Shown here: positions 20,454 to 30,554 of the stretch, in pieces
Position numbering within the stretch: the stretch's first letter is position 1
How the letters are laid out: each line of letters begins with the position of its first letter
DNA from: a virus
Reading direction: 5' to 3' (one strand)
DNA: 46,781 bases
IMG/VR virus record: IMGVR_UViG_3300030085_000843
Coordinates: 5,799-52,579 of that record
Notes under the pieces: model-generated
What the model was told of the DNA's origin: nothing
Database searches by the model: none
The model's input: only the letters and a program-made list of their open reading frames with translations
Made by a program: the position numbers and the translations under genes

Positions 20454-23400
20454 GAAATATTTTGCTGCTTCTTCAGGGGTTTGAGATTTTCTTAGACCTC
20501 TGATTATAGGCATTAGATCATCTACATCTTTTCTAATTTTTCTATCACCTTTTTTATATCTACCAGTAGAACGTTGGTAGTAAATATTTTTTTCATCCAT
20601 TGGTACACCTAGTAAATAAGGTATTTCTTTAAAGAATATCTGATCTGTAAGACTAAATACTTTTTCTATTTGTCTTGCGGTAGCTGTTGGTGACTTAGCA
20701 ATACGGAACGCTTCTCTGTATCCATACACAGGAGTCCATTGTTTTATTTCTGCTTGATAACGTAAAGCTTGATACATAACAAAATTAGTTACCCAAGTTT
20801 CTTCGTCATCATCTAGATTTGCTAGTGCTGCAACTAGTACTGATGCTGCTGCTAGAGATCCTAGTTCAACAGCGGTACGTTTAACATTCCTTTGTTCCAT
20901 CTCTGACATAGTTTTATATACAGAAGTTGGCCAAGTTTTTCCCATAAAACTTTCTCGTAACATATTGTAGAATGATATATACATACCCTGTGTAACAGTT
21001 CCTAGCTCTTCATCAGTATGCACAGTTGAACCTGTAAATCCTCCGTGGCCATAACGTCTTCTTAGACCAGGTAATAACCAGCTACGGAATAACATTGCTA
21101 GTTTACCATACCAACGTCTTTGTAGTGTAGCTCTATCAAAACCACCTTTAGTCTGGTTGGTTCTTCTTGATAAGCCTTGTATTAGATTAATGAAATCAGA
21201 CTCACTAAAGTTTGCAACTCTAGGATCGAGTGACATTTTACCTTTGTCATCAATAAGTAACATATCATAAAGATTGGCTGGACTACCATCCTCTTTCGTA
21301 ATAACATTGCCATCTTTATCTTTTAGTTTACCTTCTAGATTTTTCATTAGCGCTAACATACGTGTAGCTGCTACTTCGTGTTCAGCTGCTTGCTGTACAA
21401 TTAAGAAGTTACCAGTTTGCATAGCTTTTCTAAGCCTAGAACCAACTAGTCTATTGCCTTCTTGATCTGTAAACTCTGTAAGAGCATCAAACATTTCTAA
21501 TGCTTTGCCTAACTTTGTATCTGGAGCAAATTTTCCTACGTCAGATAAACCTGCTCCTTCTGACCAGTATTGTGATTTAGCCCAAGCAAGGTCTGCAGTA
21601 CTAAAAAATTCACCTGCTGCTCCTTCAGATACAAGAGCCATATTATCCAGTATACTTTGGTTAGCACCTTGTAAAAAGTTAAATGATAATGTATTGATTG
21701 CAGTAAATGCATTGATGCTATCAGCTATCTTTGTACCAGATAATGTTTTACCACCTAGTGTAAAGTTTGCTTTGAGTTGTCTTTCACCAAACATTATAGT
21801 ATCAATAAATTCATTGACATGTTTAAAGTTATATGATTCACCATCTTTTTTCATTGGTAGTTTTACACCAAGATCAGATGCAACTTTACTTAACATTTCT
21901 ACGCCCGATGAGTTTACTAACAGCGTATCTCTGTTTTGTAGTATTTCTCTAAACAACATAACCTGTCCTAAAATTTTAGACTTAGATTGAAAGTTATGTG
22001 TCATGTGTCTAAATGCATACATAGAACTTGCAATGTCTTTGGATACATCCTTAGACTCAACAAGGTTATTGTAGAACACCGGTACGCTTTTTTGTAATTC
22101 ACCAGTCTTGGCATTGTATCTACCAAACTCTATATCTGTATCTTGTATTGTAAAACTTTCTGCAAGTATATCTTTTGTAGCAGATATTCCGCCTTGTTCT
22201 TTTAATCTATCATATTCTACTTTACGTACAGATGGTAAAATATAAGAGAAGTCTTCCCACTTTTCTTTTTGAAATCTATTTACACCTACCATCTTTTGAC
22301 CTTCTTGAAAAGACTTAAGCATAAAATCATAATATCTTTTCTTTTTTGGATTAGCTTGTAGTTGTTTATATTTACTATTAGCATACTTAGATTCTTTTGG
22401 TTTTACCCATTCATTTCTAGGTTGACCATCTAGTAAATTTTTTCTTAACTTTTCACGTAAAGCTTTTATTTGTTCCTCTGCCATGTGGGCGGAGTCTGAT
22501 CTTCCAGCTGCAATCGCCGCTCGTTTAGTTCTTTCTGCAGATGCAATTTGAGATTTTATTTTTTCTCTTTGTTGTTGCCATCCTTCTACAGGCTCTGTAT
22601 TTTCTTTATGCCAGTCATTTACAGCTTTAGAATATCCAATCCTATCTCTTCTATGTTTATTATCTTTATTCCATCTCTCTATATCAGATTGATACTTAGA
22701 ATCTTGTTTTCCATTTTTATAATCTCTCCAGTTTGGTAAATTATATCTTCTACCTGCTGCTTCATACATTTGTTTCTTAGACTCTTCATATTTTGCTTTG
22801 TCTATAGGACTAACAAAAGCTAAAACTTTTACTTCTTTAGGATTGCCATCCGCATCATACTGCGTCATGGTTACTTCTTCAAGTAAATCATCATTTAATT
22901 TTGCAATATCTGACTCAGACATACCTTCTGTAAATAAATCATACTCTTCTTTTAGATCATACTTATAATCTAATGTCATCCTGTTTGTTTCAAAGGTTGC
23001 TTCTTTTACAGACTTTGTAAACAATTGTATTGCTGGATCAGATGAATAGATAAGAGGGTCAAACAGATAAGAGAATCCTGACTTATCTTTATGTGCTTCT
23101 CTTAGTTCTTTTATCATTGCATCTCTACCAAGTATTTGTTTATTTTTTAGTTGCTCTACATTTAGTTTTAATTCTAAATCTCTAAATTGTTCAGCAGTAA
23201 GATCTCCATTATCTTTTCGTTTTACTAAATCTTTATACTCTGATGTATTTGTATCTAAACCTATTGTTCGCTTGTGTGTTTCTATGTTATCAATAAGCGC
23301 TTGTATTTTTGGGTCCATTGTAGTATTGTGATACCCGACCAGTACTTCAGCCATCATAGGAATTACTTCTTCTTGAAACTGGTTATTTAATCTTTTAGTT

Positions 23401-24329
23401 TGTTTAATAGTATAATCTATATTTTCCATAAGCAAATCAAAAGCTTCTTGATTTACACCTTTAACTTTTCCAAGTGCTTGCTCATTTAATGCTATTTGTT
23501 CTAGTTGTAATATTGTATCCATACTATCAATAGTTTGTTTGATAGAATACATACGATTCATATTCTCTGGTGTAGATCTTAACTCAATTGGCATAGCCAT
23601 TAGTTGGTTAAACTCTTCTATAGCATTGTTTATATTATCTTTTGATGCAGTAACAAACATATTAAAGTCTACAACTCGATCTATTTTTTCTACAGCAGTA
23701 CGTAGTCTTTTTAATCTGTTTTCTTTTTTCTCTCTTTCTGCTTCAGGCAACCTATTTATTTCTTGTAATTCAGATTCTATTATAACTTTTGCATCTAATG
23801 CTAGCTTCTGTAACGCTTCGCTGGATCTTTCAGGAGTAGTGTATACTTTAGTTGTTTCTTCAGATGCCGCTATTTCTGGTCCCTCTTCCTGTTCTGCAGC
23901 TTGTTGTTCTGTTTTTGGAGATAAGGTTTTTATTACTTTTTCTTTTCCATATTGTGTATTAAAAGTACCATCAGAGTTTTGATCTTTTGCTTCAGGTATA
24001 GTCCTTAGAGCTTCTTCATTAATATTTATTTCATATAACTTAGTAGCAGGACTAACAGGTGTTGCTGTCAACTCTAGAAAAAATTCAGTATCTATAAATG
24101 GCTGACCTCCTATTTTTTGTGCTTCATTATTTATAAGCTGTATATCTTTTAGTTGGTCTTCATTTACATATTTTGTACCACGATAGTCTACTACACTTCT
24201 ATTATCATCTAGAATTTGCATAATAGCATCTACATTTCTAGAGTCTGGTTTAGAGTTTTCTATAAAATCATACATTTCTGTAAGCAGTTTATGCTCAACA
24301 CCATTTACTATTCTAGAACACTTTCCCAT
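20436..24329 (-). CDS. large virion-operon protein, 1297 aa
   Basis: Last gene of the virion operon, TAATG-coupled to the virion polymerase gene. I do not recognise a domain. The first 600 residues are charged and helical with long coiled-coil-like stretches (for example around 170-330 and 560-640). The C-terminal 350 residues contain hydrophobic or glycine-containing helices (NAFTAINTLSFNFLQGANQS, about 880-900; AASVLVAALANL, about 1165) and a conserved-looking RRRYGHGGFTG at about 1089-1099. crAss-like phages package several giant proteins with the virion polymerase; this is a likely co-packaged/ejected protein. It could be a polymerase cofactor or part of a DNA-delivery conduit, and the sequence does not decide. 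Confidence 0.65.
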   Translation of the reverse strand: MGKCSRIVNGVEHKLLTEMYDFIENSKPDSRNVDAIMQILDDNRSVVDYRGTKYVNEDQLKDIQLINNEAQKIGGQPFIDTEFFLELTATPVSPATKLYEININEEALRTIPEAKDQNSDGTFNTQYGKEKVIKTLSPKTEQQAAEQEEGPEIAASEETTKVYTTPERSSEALQKLALDAKVIIESELQEINRLPEAEREKKENRLKRLRTAVEKIDRVVDFNMFVTASKDNINNAIEEFNQLMAMPIELRSTPENMNRMYSIKQTIDSMDTILQLEQIALNEQALGKVKGVNQEAFDLLMENIDYTIKQTKRLNNQFQEEVIPMMAEVLVGYHNTTMDPKIQALIDNIETHKRTIGLDTNTSEYKDLVKRKDNGDLTAEQFRDLELKLNVEQLKNKQILGRDAMIKELREAHKDKSGFSYLFDPLIYSSDPAIQLFTKSVKEATFETNRMTLDYKYDLKEEYDLFTEGMSESDIAKLNDDLLEEVTMTQYDADGNPKEVKVLAFVSPIDKAKYEESKKQMYEAAGRRYNLPNWRDYKNGKQDSKYQSDIERWNKDNKHRRDRIGYSKAVNDWHKENTEPVEGWQQQREKIKSQIASAERTKRAAIAAGRSDSAHMAEEQIKALREKLRKNLLDGQPRNEWVKPKESKYANSKYKQLQANPKKKRYYDFMLKSFQEGQKMVGVNRFQKEKWEDFSYILPSVRKVEYDRLKEQGGISATKDILAESFTIQDTDIEFGRYNAKTGELQKSVPVFYNNLVESKDVSKDIASSMYAFRHMTHNFQSKSKILGQVMLFREILQNRDTLLVNSSGVEMLSKVASDLGVKLPMKKDGESYNFKHVNEFIDTIMFGERQLKANFTLGGKTLSGTKIADSINAFTAINTLSFNFLQGANQSILDNMALVSEGAAGEFFSTADLAWAKSQYWSEGAGLSDVGKFAPDTKLGKALEMFDALTEFTDQEGNRLVGSRLRKAMQTGNFLIVQQAAEHEVAATRMLALMKNLEGKLKDKDGNVITKEDGSPANLYDMLLIDDKGKMSLDPRVANFSESDFINLIQGLSRRTNQTKGGFDRATLQRRWYGKLAMLFRSWLLPGLRRRYGHGGFTGSTVHTDEELGTVTQGMYISFYNMLRESFMGKTWPTSVYKTMSEMEQRNVKRTAVELGSLAAASVLVAALANLDDDEETWVTNFVMYQALRYQAEIKQWTPVYGYREAFRIAKSPTATARQIEKVFSLTDQIFFKEIPYLLGVPMDEKNIYYQRSTGRYKKGDRKIRKDVDDLMPIIRGLRKSQTPEEAAKYFLGLGS
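20474..20502 (+). terminator. 13-bp hairpin after plus-strand operon
   Basis: CAGGGGTTTGAGA (20474-20486) pairs with TCTTAGACCTCTG (20490-20502) around TTT: 13 pairs, three of them G-U in plus-strand RNA. On the minus strand those become C-A mismatches, so the hairpin forms well only in the plus transcript, although it lies inside the minus-strand coding region. No T-run follows; it may act as a 3' stability or termination element. Confidence 0.4.
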
Positions 24330-27300
24330 TATATCTTACATATTTTAAACACCTCATCAATTGGTGCAGTTACACTCTCAGGTAAATTTATTTTTTCTTC
24401 TACTTTCATTTTTGTATTAGGTCCTGGTAATGCTGTAGTACCCTGTTTATTTATCATACTTTTACCATCTTTTCTTTTATTTCCTACTTCATTAAACCTA
24501 CCTTTTATACCTAAAGGTTGTAATTCTGTATACGTATTATCAGCTACTCTTACAAATATTTTAGGCGCTTGTCCTTTTGGATACGTTACAAAGTAAGATA
24601 CATAACCAAATGCATCATGTAATATATTAGGATTAGCTTTTGGATTTAAAGTAACCTGTCCTTGATTGTCTAGGTTATTCTGTATGTTTTTAAAGTTAAC
24701 ACCCGGTAATATACTTTGTCCGCCTACAGTAGTTGTACCAAAATTACGTACAAACTTATGGACAAAGTTACTAAAATATTCTGAATCTAAAGTATTTCTT
24801 GATTCTGTTTGGAAAAACTGTATAGGAGTTTGTTTACCAGGATTAAGTAAATCTGTAGTAAATGCTTCTACAGGTATTAGATCCATAAACGTTCCTCTAC
24901 CCGGAGTAAATCCTTTTGTTTGTAGTTGATGTGCTATAAGTTCTTTAGCAAAGTTTTTTATTTCTATATTAGAACTTTGTAGTAATTCTTTAAATGCTTC
25001 AGTCATTGCATTCTTTTCATGCGTTGACATATCAAATGTAGTATTTAGTTCTATAGTAAACAACGTTTGTCCAAGATCGTTATTGTCTTCAGATGGTTGT
25101 AGTTTTTTAAAGAATATATTATCATTTATATTATCTGGATTATTTTCTTGTAAACTTCTTAATCTAGTAGCAATATTATTTTTACCATCTCTGTAAGAAT
25201 AGTCAAACATTCTATCGCTAGCAAAGTTCTGTAGAGGACTTCCTTCTTTTAACATTAGGTCTAAGAATAACTGTCTATCTATAAACTTTTGAGTTGCGGC
25301 ATTAAAACTTGTTTTACCTACAGCTCTTTTTAGTTGTTGTTTAAATCCAAAAAATGCTGGTCTGTTGTTTATAAACCCGGCTTGCTCTGCAGCATTAAGT
25401 ACAGTATCAAATATACCACGGTATGCAGTCATTATAGGATAAGAACTTCTTTCTAAATCAGATGTAATAAACTCTTCAGCTCCTAATATAATGTTAGATG
25501 TACTATCATTTAAGTATTCTGCTTCTGTATCTAACCACCCACGCAGTGCAGACATTTCATTTACATTGTCTAAGTTGTCTGGTGTAATAACTTTGAATGC
25601 AGTTTGTAAAGATCTACCAGCTTTATGTAGCATTAAAAAGTTATTTAAATATGCTGCTTGGGCCACACCAAAACTATCCTCTGTTGTTCTAAGTTCTTTA
25701 TCTTTAAGAGACTGAGTGCTCATGTCTGTAATTGTATTAGATACTCTTCCTTTATAATCTCTTAATATTTTTTTAACAGATCTTTTTAACTGTCCTGGAT
25801 TATATCCGTTGTTCTTTGCATCTTGTATAGATTCTACAATAGAAGGTTGTGTTAAGAAATCTATTACAGTTTCTACTGGTATACCTACACTTAACATTAA
25901 TCCAGCAACAGGTACAGTAAATTTATTATCATTAATATCTATTTGTACCGGTTTCTTTGCAGCATCTACCGCTGCAGATAAGTATGCAGATATAGATGCT
26001 TCATTGTATGCATTTTGGTCTATTGTTATTCCATCTTCTCTTTCAATACCTACTTCTGAATATTCTATACCATCTATGATTGGAGCATATTGATTATCAA
26101 TTACTAATCCTCCGCCTTTTAATTTTGCTGCTGCACTAACGTTATGTCCTGCAAGTATATTAGCCCACAATCCTCTTAATGCAATACCAGCTTTATTTTT
26201 TTGTTCCATGTCTACTTCTGACAGTGGATTGTTATAATCTACACTATTAGATGATGCAGGATTTAGTTCAGCTGCTTTGTTTTCTAGTCTTGGAGAATCA
26301 AGTGGTGTTACTACTTCTTCAAGATGTACAGGATTCATAAGAATTGATTGCATTATATCAAATATTTCTTGATCTCTTATCTGTCTGTCTGTAAGATTAT
26401 CTCCATACTCTCTAAATACTAAGTTTAGTTTATCAATATCAAAGTCACTACCCATTTGCTTAGTAATACCTCCAGGGACCATAATAGCTTTTTGATGAGA
26501 TTCAGGTAAAAAGCCTATTACTTTCATAGGTAAGAAAGAACTTTTACCTTGGTTAGGTATACGGTATCCTATAAACTCTAATCTTTTTTTATCTTTAATT
26601 GTAGATATATCTGTACCTGGTTCAAGACCTAGTGTGCTTGCTTTTATTCTTACTTCAGCTGGGTTTGTACCATCAAACATTTTAAGATCTCCATCTGTTT
26701 CATGTCCTCCAAGCTCTGCTATTTGCGCAACTTCTTGTCCTTTTATTTTTTGTGTAAAGATTCCATTATTAAATAGACTAAAAAATATTTGTTCATACTT
26801 TGATTGATAGTTAGGGAATGCTAGCGGAACTTCAAACCTCCAGTCAAATGGACCATTAGGTACAATGTTTAATCCTTCTAGATATACATTAGGTAATCCT
26901 TTATCTTTTACCTGGTTTTTAAATGTATCTCTCATCTTCTTTAGATGTGCTAGCTTAGCATCACGGTGCTCATCAGATCTAAGTCCGTTTGTTTTGATTG
27001 CATTCTTAACTGCAGTAAGGCCTAGTTCATTTTCTAGTTTTATAGTATCCTCTTTAATATTTTCAACTATATTCTTTTGGTATCTATCATACAACTGTTC
27101 ACCACTTAGATTGTTTCCTTGTACATTGTATGTTGCATCAGGCTGTATTGTAGATATTAGGTTTTTACGTATTTGTCTAGAGAATGTAATCTGATTTTTT
27201 TCAGGCTGATTTAACATTTGTGGTAATCTCAGCTGTCTAGAGTTCATTACTACAGGATTTAAATCAGTAAGTGGATCAGTATATATATCTTTTACATCTT

Positions 27301-30300
27301 GTCTAGCTCCTTTAGTAGCATTTGACTCATTAGCAACATCTATACCATCTCTTTCCATTGCATTTAAAAGCTTCTGCATTACAGGATAGCCTTCTGCTAA
27401 CTCTCGTGTAAGGACCATGTAAGAATTTTTATTCATGTAAAGTACAGACTTTCCATCTTTTACTCGTATCTCTTCATGATATGGTTTTACTGGATATATA
27501 GGCCTATCATAAGGTTGACCTTGCTTGTATCTTTTATATGCATTTTCATCTGGAGTAGACCATTGCCCTAAACCCATTTGTATACGACGATACATATCTA
27601 ATGTAATAACACCTTGTGCATCTGTTTTAGCTACTGATCTGTAATTATCTGCTATATCTTTTGCTTTACTTGTAGGTACTCCAGCTGCTTCTAGATTCTT
27701 TTGCATAGTCGTAGCTACCTCTGCTGCATCCTCTTTATTAAAAAAATCTAACTCATTAAATACTATTTCCTTGTACGTAGGTGTCATACCATAGTCACTA
27801 GTTTTTGTTCCATCTCCAACAATAAATAGTTTTGTACCTGGAGAGTTTATAAGCCCCATACGTTTATAGTAATCATCAGAACTTTTAGCATAGCTGAATC
27901 CTCCTCTAAATAGTTTAGCAGCTTCTATTCTATAAACAAAATCATGGAATACAAAATCTTTTATAAAATTATCTTTTCTTGCATTAGGATGTAAATCTTG
28001 GTTTTTAGAAATATCAAAAGTAGCTATTGCATTTTCTATACCCTCTTCATATCTTTCTAATCTTTTTTCTATTTTATCAATCTCTTCATTTAATAATGTA
28101 TCTACAGAGTTTGCTTCTTTAGTAAGCATATAGTTTGGGTCTGCTGTTACATAGTTTTCAATAACATCAGATAGATTATTTATTTTATCTACTTTTCTAT
28201 CCTGTAAACCAAATAATTGTGTTTGTGTAAATACAGAACCTTTATAATCAGCAAATGTATCTGTAAGTGGATTAGTTCCCGCTCTATAATGGTAACCTTC
28301 TATTAAATTTTTTATACTATTATCATCTTTTGCTTTTTGTATTTCGTCTTTTGCTTGTTTTATTCGTGTTAAGTCTTGTATTATAAAACTTTTTATTATA
28401 TTTCTATTTGACATGTTGGACATACCATCTTTACCTAAAGCTTGCAGTCTACGCACAGTTATAAAATCTAAACGTTTACGATCCGCTTGTGTGCTTAGCG
28501 CCATTTTAGTAAAGTTTTTATTGTCATTATTTGCAAATGCATTTAGTCTAGCAATTAATGATTGTTTGTCAGCAATATCAGAATATCCATCCCCTACACC
28601 TAAATTACCTACGCCTTTTACTGAGTCAAATATTTCACTATTAAATTGTTCTCTTGCTTTTCCGTCTCTGTATAATAAAGATCTTAATAATATAGAATCA
28701 TATTTAGGATCTAGTCCTGGACTAATTAGTTTGTCTTCTTTTAGAGATTCAAGATATGCTAGTCCTTCAGGACTTTGTATTTTATTTATAATATCATCAA
28801 GCGGAGTAGGTTTGTTTATAGGGTAGTATGTTTTACCTGCACCACTAAAAAATGATTCTGCTGCTTTTACATCAAACAGTGGTCCTATTGCAGCCAGATT
28901 TTTTATTAATCCATCTGCTGCTTCATATATATTTTTATTATCTTGTACAAGATTATTTAATCTTTGTAAATCTTTTTGTTTCTTAAATGCAAAGTCTATA
29001 AATAATGGAAAGCCTTGTAGCTGTCCTGTTGGTCCAGGTACTCCTATATTAAAGTACTTTTGTAAATTAGCATTGTGTGCATCTATATTAGAACCATATT
29101 GTATTCCTAACTCGTATAGGTATTCTCCTAGATTATTCACATCTTGCTCACTCAGTTCATACTGTGCAGGATTGTTTCTTCTTATTTTATTTACTTTTTC
29201 CCAAAGAGAGTTTATCTTTTTTTGTTTTGCTTCTGGTATAAATAGTTGTCCCTTCTCATTAGTTTTATATAATGCTTGAGGATTAGGTATTTCATTTTCT
29301 ACTGATTGTGCTTTCCAAGCATTTCTATATCTTTTAGCTATACTAGTAACTCCAGAAGGATACATTCTATGTTGGACTCTTTCTGCAATAACTTCTCCTG
29401 TATTAGGATCTCTAGTTACTATCTTTTTTGCATCAAATTGTAAAAAGTTTTTGTATGCATTTGCAAAGTTTGCAAAGAATGCTGCCTGCGCATCTGTCTT
29501 AAGAGTATTAAGTTTATTTACTACTGGTTCTAAATATGGTTTATATTTTGCCATATTGTTTAGTTGTAACATCATAGCAGCAAATGTAATTTGATCTACA
29601 GATGCTTCATTAATATCAGAGTATATTTGATCTAAAGGTATTGCAGTTATATATCCAAGAGCATTAGGATTATTATTATCTCTAATATCATACAATACAG
29701 ACTTAACTTGACTAGTTAGTTTATCTCTAGGGTTTTCTTCTAGTCTAGATATATCATGTATACGAACTGGTGTATCATCCATGTCTACAATATCACCTAC
29801 ATCATCTCTTAGTTTCATTCCATGCTCAGTAAGTTTATCTTGTATCATGGATCTCCATCCTTTACGTATTGTATTACCAGTGCCAGGATCTACTACATCA
29901 TACCATTTATCATACATACTCATGAATACTGGACCTATCTTTTTGTATGTAACTCCTGCAGGTAATTTACCTAGCATTGCATCTAGGCCATCACTTTTAA
30001 AAGTATCGTATAAATCTACAGCTTGTTTTCTACCTTCCTCTGTATTAGGTATACCTTCAAATGCCTCACTAAGAATTCTTTCTCCTAGAATACCTCTATC
30101 TCCTCGTTCTCTGTTAGCATTAAATAACTGTGATATGTTTATATTATCGTTTTCTTTTCTATGATCATTAATAAAACTTACTGCAGTATCTAGCAGCATA
30201 GTTTCCATTTCGTATGTACCATTAAAAGAACTTTCTCTTTCTCTTATTTTTAAATTTTCTAAAGGTCTTTGGTTTCCGTCTTTATCTATTACATAGTAGT

Positions 30301-30553
30301 ATCCATCGCCTTTCATTAATTTAGGCTCACCGTTTTCATCAGTACGAAAACTAGTTTCATTTTTAGTGTCAGTTTCAAAATCTCCAAAAATGTTTTTAAA
30401 CTCTTGAGAATATATACCTTCATAAAAATCCATAGCACGATCAATATTACCAGTATATTGTACTAGTTCACTAAATAAAACGGAAGGCTCGCCATTTTTA
30501 GCAACCGCTCCTATTATATCTCCTTGTTTGTTTGGTCTAAATTTACATGCCAT
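24329..30553 (-). CDS. giant virion RNA polymerase (phi14:2 gp66-like)
   Basis: Single-chain DNA-dependent RNA polymerase packaged in the virion and expected to transcribe early genes after injection. The key signature KQMGSDFDIDKL places the catalytic aspartates at D1370, D1372 and D1374; in phi14:2 gp66 the DFDID triad lies at nearly the same position in a protein of similar length (about 2180 residues). Just upstream, FLPMKVIGFLPESHQKAIMVPGG has lysines of the kind that contact the nascent RNA end in two-barrel polymerases. The rest is charged and helical with no signal or membrane segment. No other RNA polymerase gene is seen in the window. Start ATG is 2 bases after the upstream stop; stop shares one base with the next start. 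Confidence 0.9.
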   Translation of the reverse strand: MACKFRPNKQGDIIGAVAKNGEPSVLFSELVQYTGNIDRAMDFYEGIYSQEFKNIFGDFETDTKNETSFRTDENGEPKLMKGDGYYYVIDKDGNQRPLENLKIRERESSFNGTYEMETMLLDTAVSFINDHRKENDNINISQLFNANRERGDRGILGERILSEAFEGIPNTEEGRKQAVDLYDTFKSDGLDAMLGKLPAGVTYKKIGPVFMSMYDKWYDVVDPGTGNTIRKGWRSMIQDKLTEHGMKLRDDVGDIVDMDDTPVRIHDISRLEENPRDKLTSQVKSVLYDIRDNNNPNALGYITAIPLDQIYSDINEASVDQITFAAMMLQLNNMAKYKPYLEPVVNKLNTLKTDAQAAFFANFANAYKNFLQFDAKKIVTRDPNTGEVIAERVQHRMYPSGVTSIAKRYRNAWKAQSVENEIPNPQALYKTNEKGQLFIPEAKQKKINSLWEKVNKIRRNNPAQYELSEQDVNNLGEYLYELGIQYGSNIDAHNANLQKYFNIGVPGPTGQLQGFPLFIDFAFKKQKDLQRLNNLVQDNKNIYEAADGLIKNLAAIGPLFDVKAAESFFSGAGKTYYPINKPTPLDDIINKIQSPEGLAYLESLKEDKLISPGLDPKYDSILLRSLLYRDGKAREQFNSEIFDSVKGVGNLGVGDGYSDIADKQSLIARLNAFANNDNKNFTKMALSTQADRKRLDFITVRRLQALGKDGMSNMSNRNIIKSFIIQDLTRIKQAKDEIQKAKDDNSIKNLIEGYHYRAGTNPLTDTFADYKGSVFTQTQLFGLQDRKVDKINNLSDVIENYVTADPNYMLTKEANSVDTLLNEEIDKIEKRLERYEEGIENAIATFDISKNQDLHPNARKDNFIKDFVFHDFVYRIEAAKLFRGGFSYAKSSDDYYKRMGLINSPGTKLFIVGDGTKTSDYGMTPTYKEIVFNELDFFNKEDAAEVATTMQKNLEAAGVPTSKAKDIADNYRSVAKTDAQGVITLDMYRRIQMGLGQWSTPDENAYKRYKQGQPYDRPIYPVKPYHEEIRVKDGKSVLYMNKNSYMVLTRELAEGYPVMQKLLNAMERDGIDVANESNATKGARQDVKDIYTDPLTDLNPVVMNSRQLRLPQMLNQPEKNQITFSRQIRKNLISTIQPDATYNVQGNNLSGEQLYDRYQKNIVENIKEDTIKLENELGLTAVKNAIKTNGLRSDEHRDAKLAHLKKMRDTFKNQVKDKGLPNVYLEGLNIVPNGPFDWRFEVPLAFPNYQSKYEQIFFSLFNNGIFTQKIKGQEVAQIAELGGHETDGDLKMFDGTNPAEVRIKASTLGLEPGTDISTIKDKKRLEFIGYRIPNQGKSSFLPMKVIGFLPESHQKAIMVPGGITKQMGSDFDIDKLNLVFREYGDNLTDRQIRDQEIFDIMQSILMNPVHLEEVVTPLDSPRLENKAAELNPASSNSVDYNNPLSEVDMEQKNKAGIALRGLWANILAGHNVSAAAKLKGGGLVIDNQYAPIIDGIEYSEVGIEREDGITIDQNAYNEASISAYLSAAVDAAKKPVQIDINDNKFTVPVAGLMLSVGIPVETVIDFLTQPSIVESIQDAKNNGYNPGQLKRSVKKILRDYKGRVSNTITDMSTQSLKDKELRTTEDSFGVAQAAYLNNFLMLHKAGRSLQTAFKVITPDNLDNVNEMSALRGWLDTEAEYLNDSTSNIILGAEEFITSDLERSSYPIMTAYRGIFDTVLNAAEQAGFINNRPAFFGFKQQLKRAVGKTSFNAATQKFIDRQLFLDLMLKEGSPLQNFASDRMFDYSYRDGKNNIATRLRSLQENNPDNINDNIFFKKLQPSEDNNDLGQTLFTIELNTTFDMSTHEKNAMTEAFKELLQSSNIEIKNFAKELIAHQLQTKGFTPGRGTFMDLIPVEAFTTDLLNPGKQTPIQFFQTESRNTLDSEYFSNFVHKFVRNFGTTTVGGQSILPGVNFKNIQNNLDNQGQVTLNPKANPNILHDAFGYVSYFVTYPKGQAPKIFVRVADNTYTELQPLGIKGRFNEVGNKRKDGKSMINKQGTTALPGPNTKMKVEEKINLPESVTAPIDEVFKICKI

Positions 30554-30554
30554 A

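Noticed and set aside
21505-21990. Open frames of 100-160 codons opposite the giant minus-strand genes (also 37853-38338, 23539-23982, 28413-28826, 40819-41247)
   Set aside because: They are antisense shadows of long, well-supported coding regions. Their Ser/Cys/Leu-rich products reflect reverse-strand codon composition, and they lack A/T-rich leaders or family motifs.
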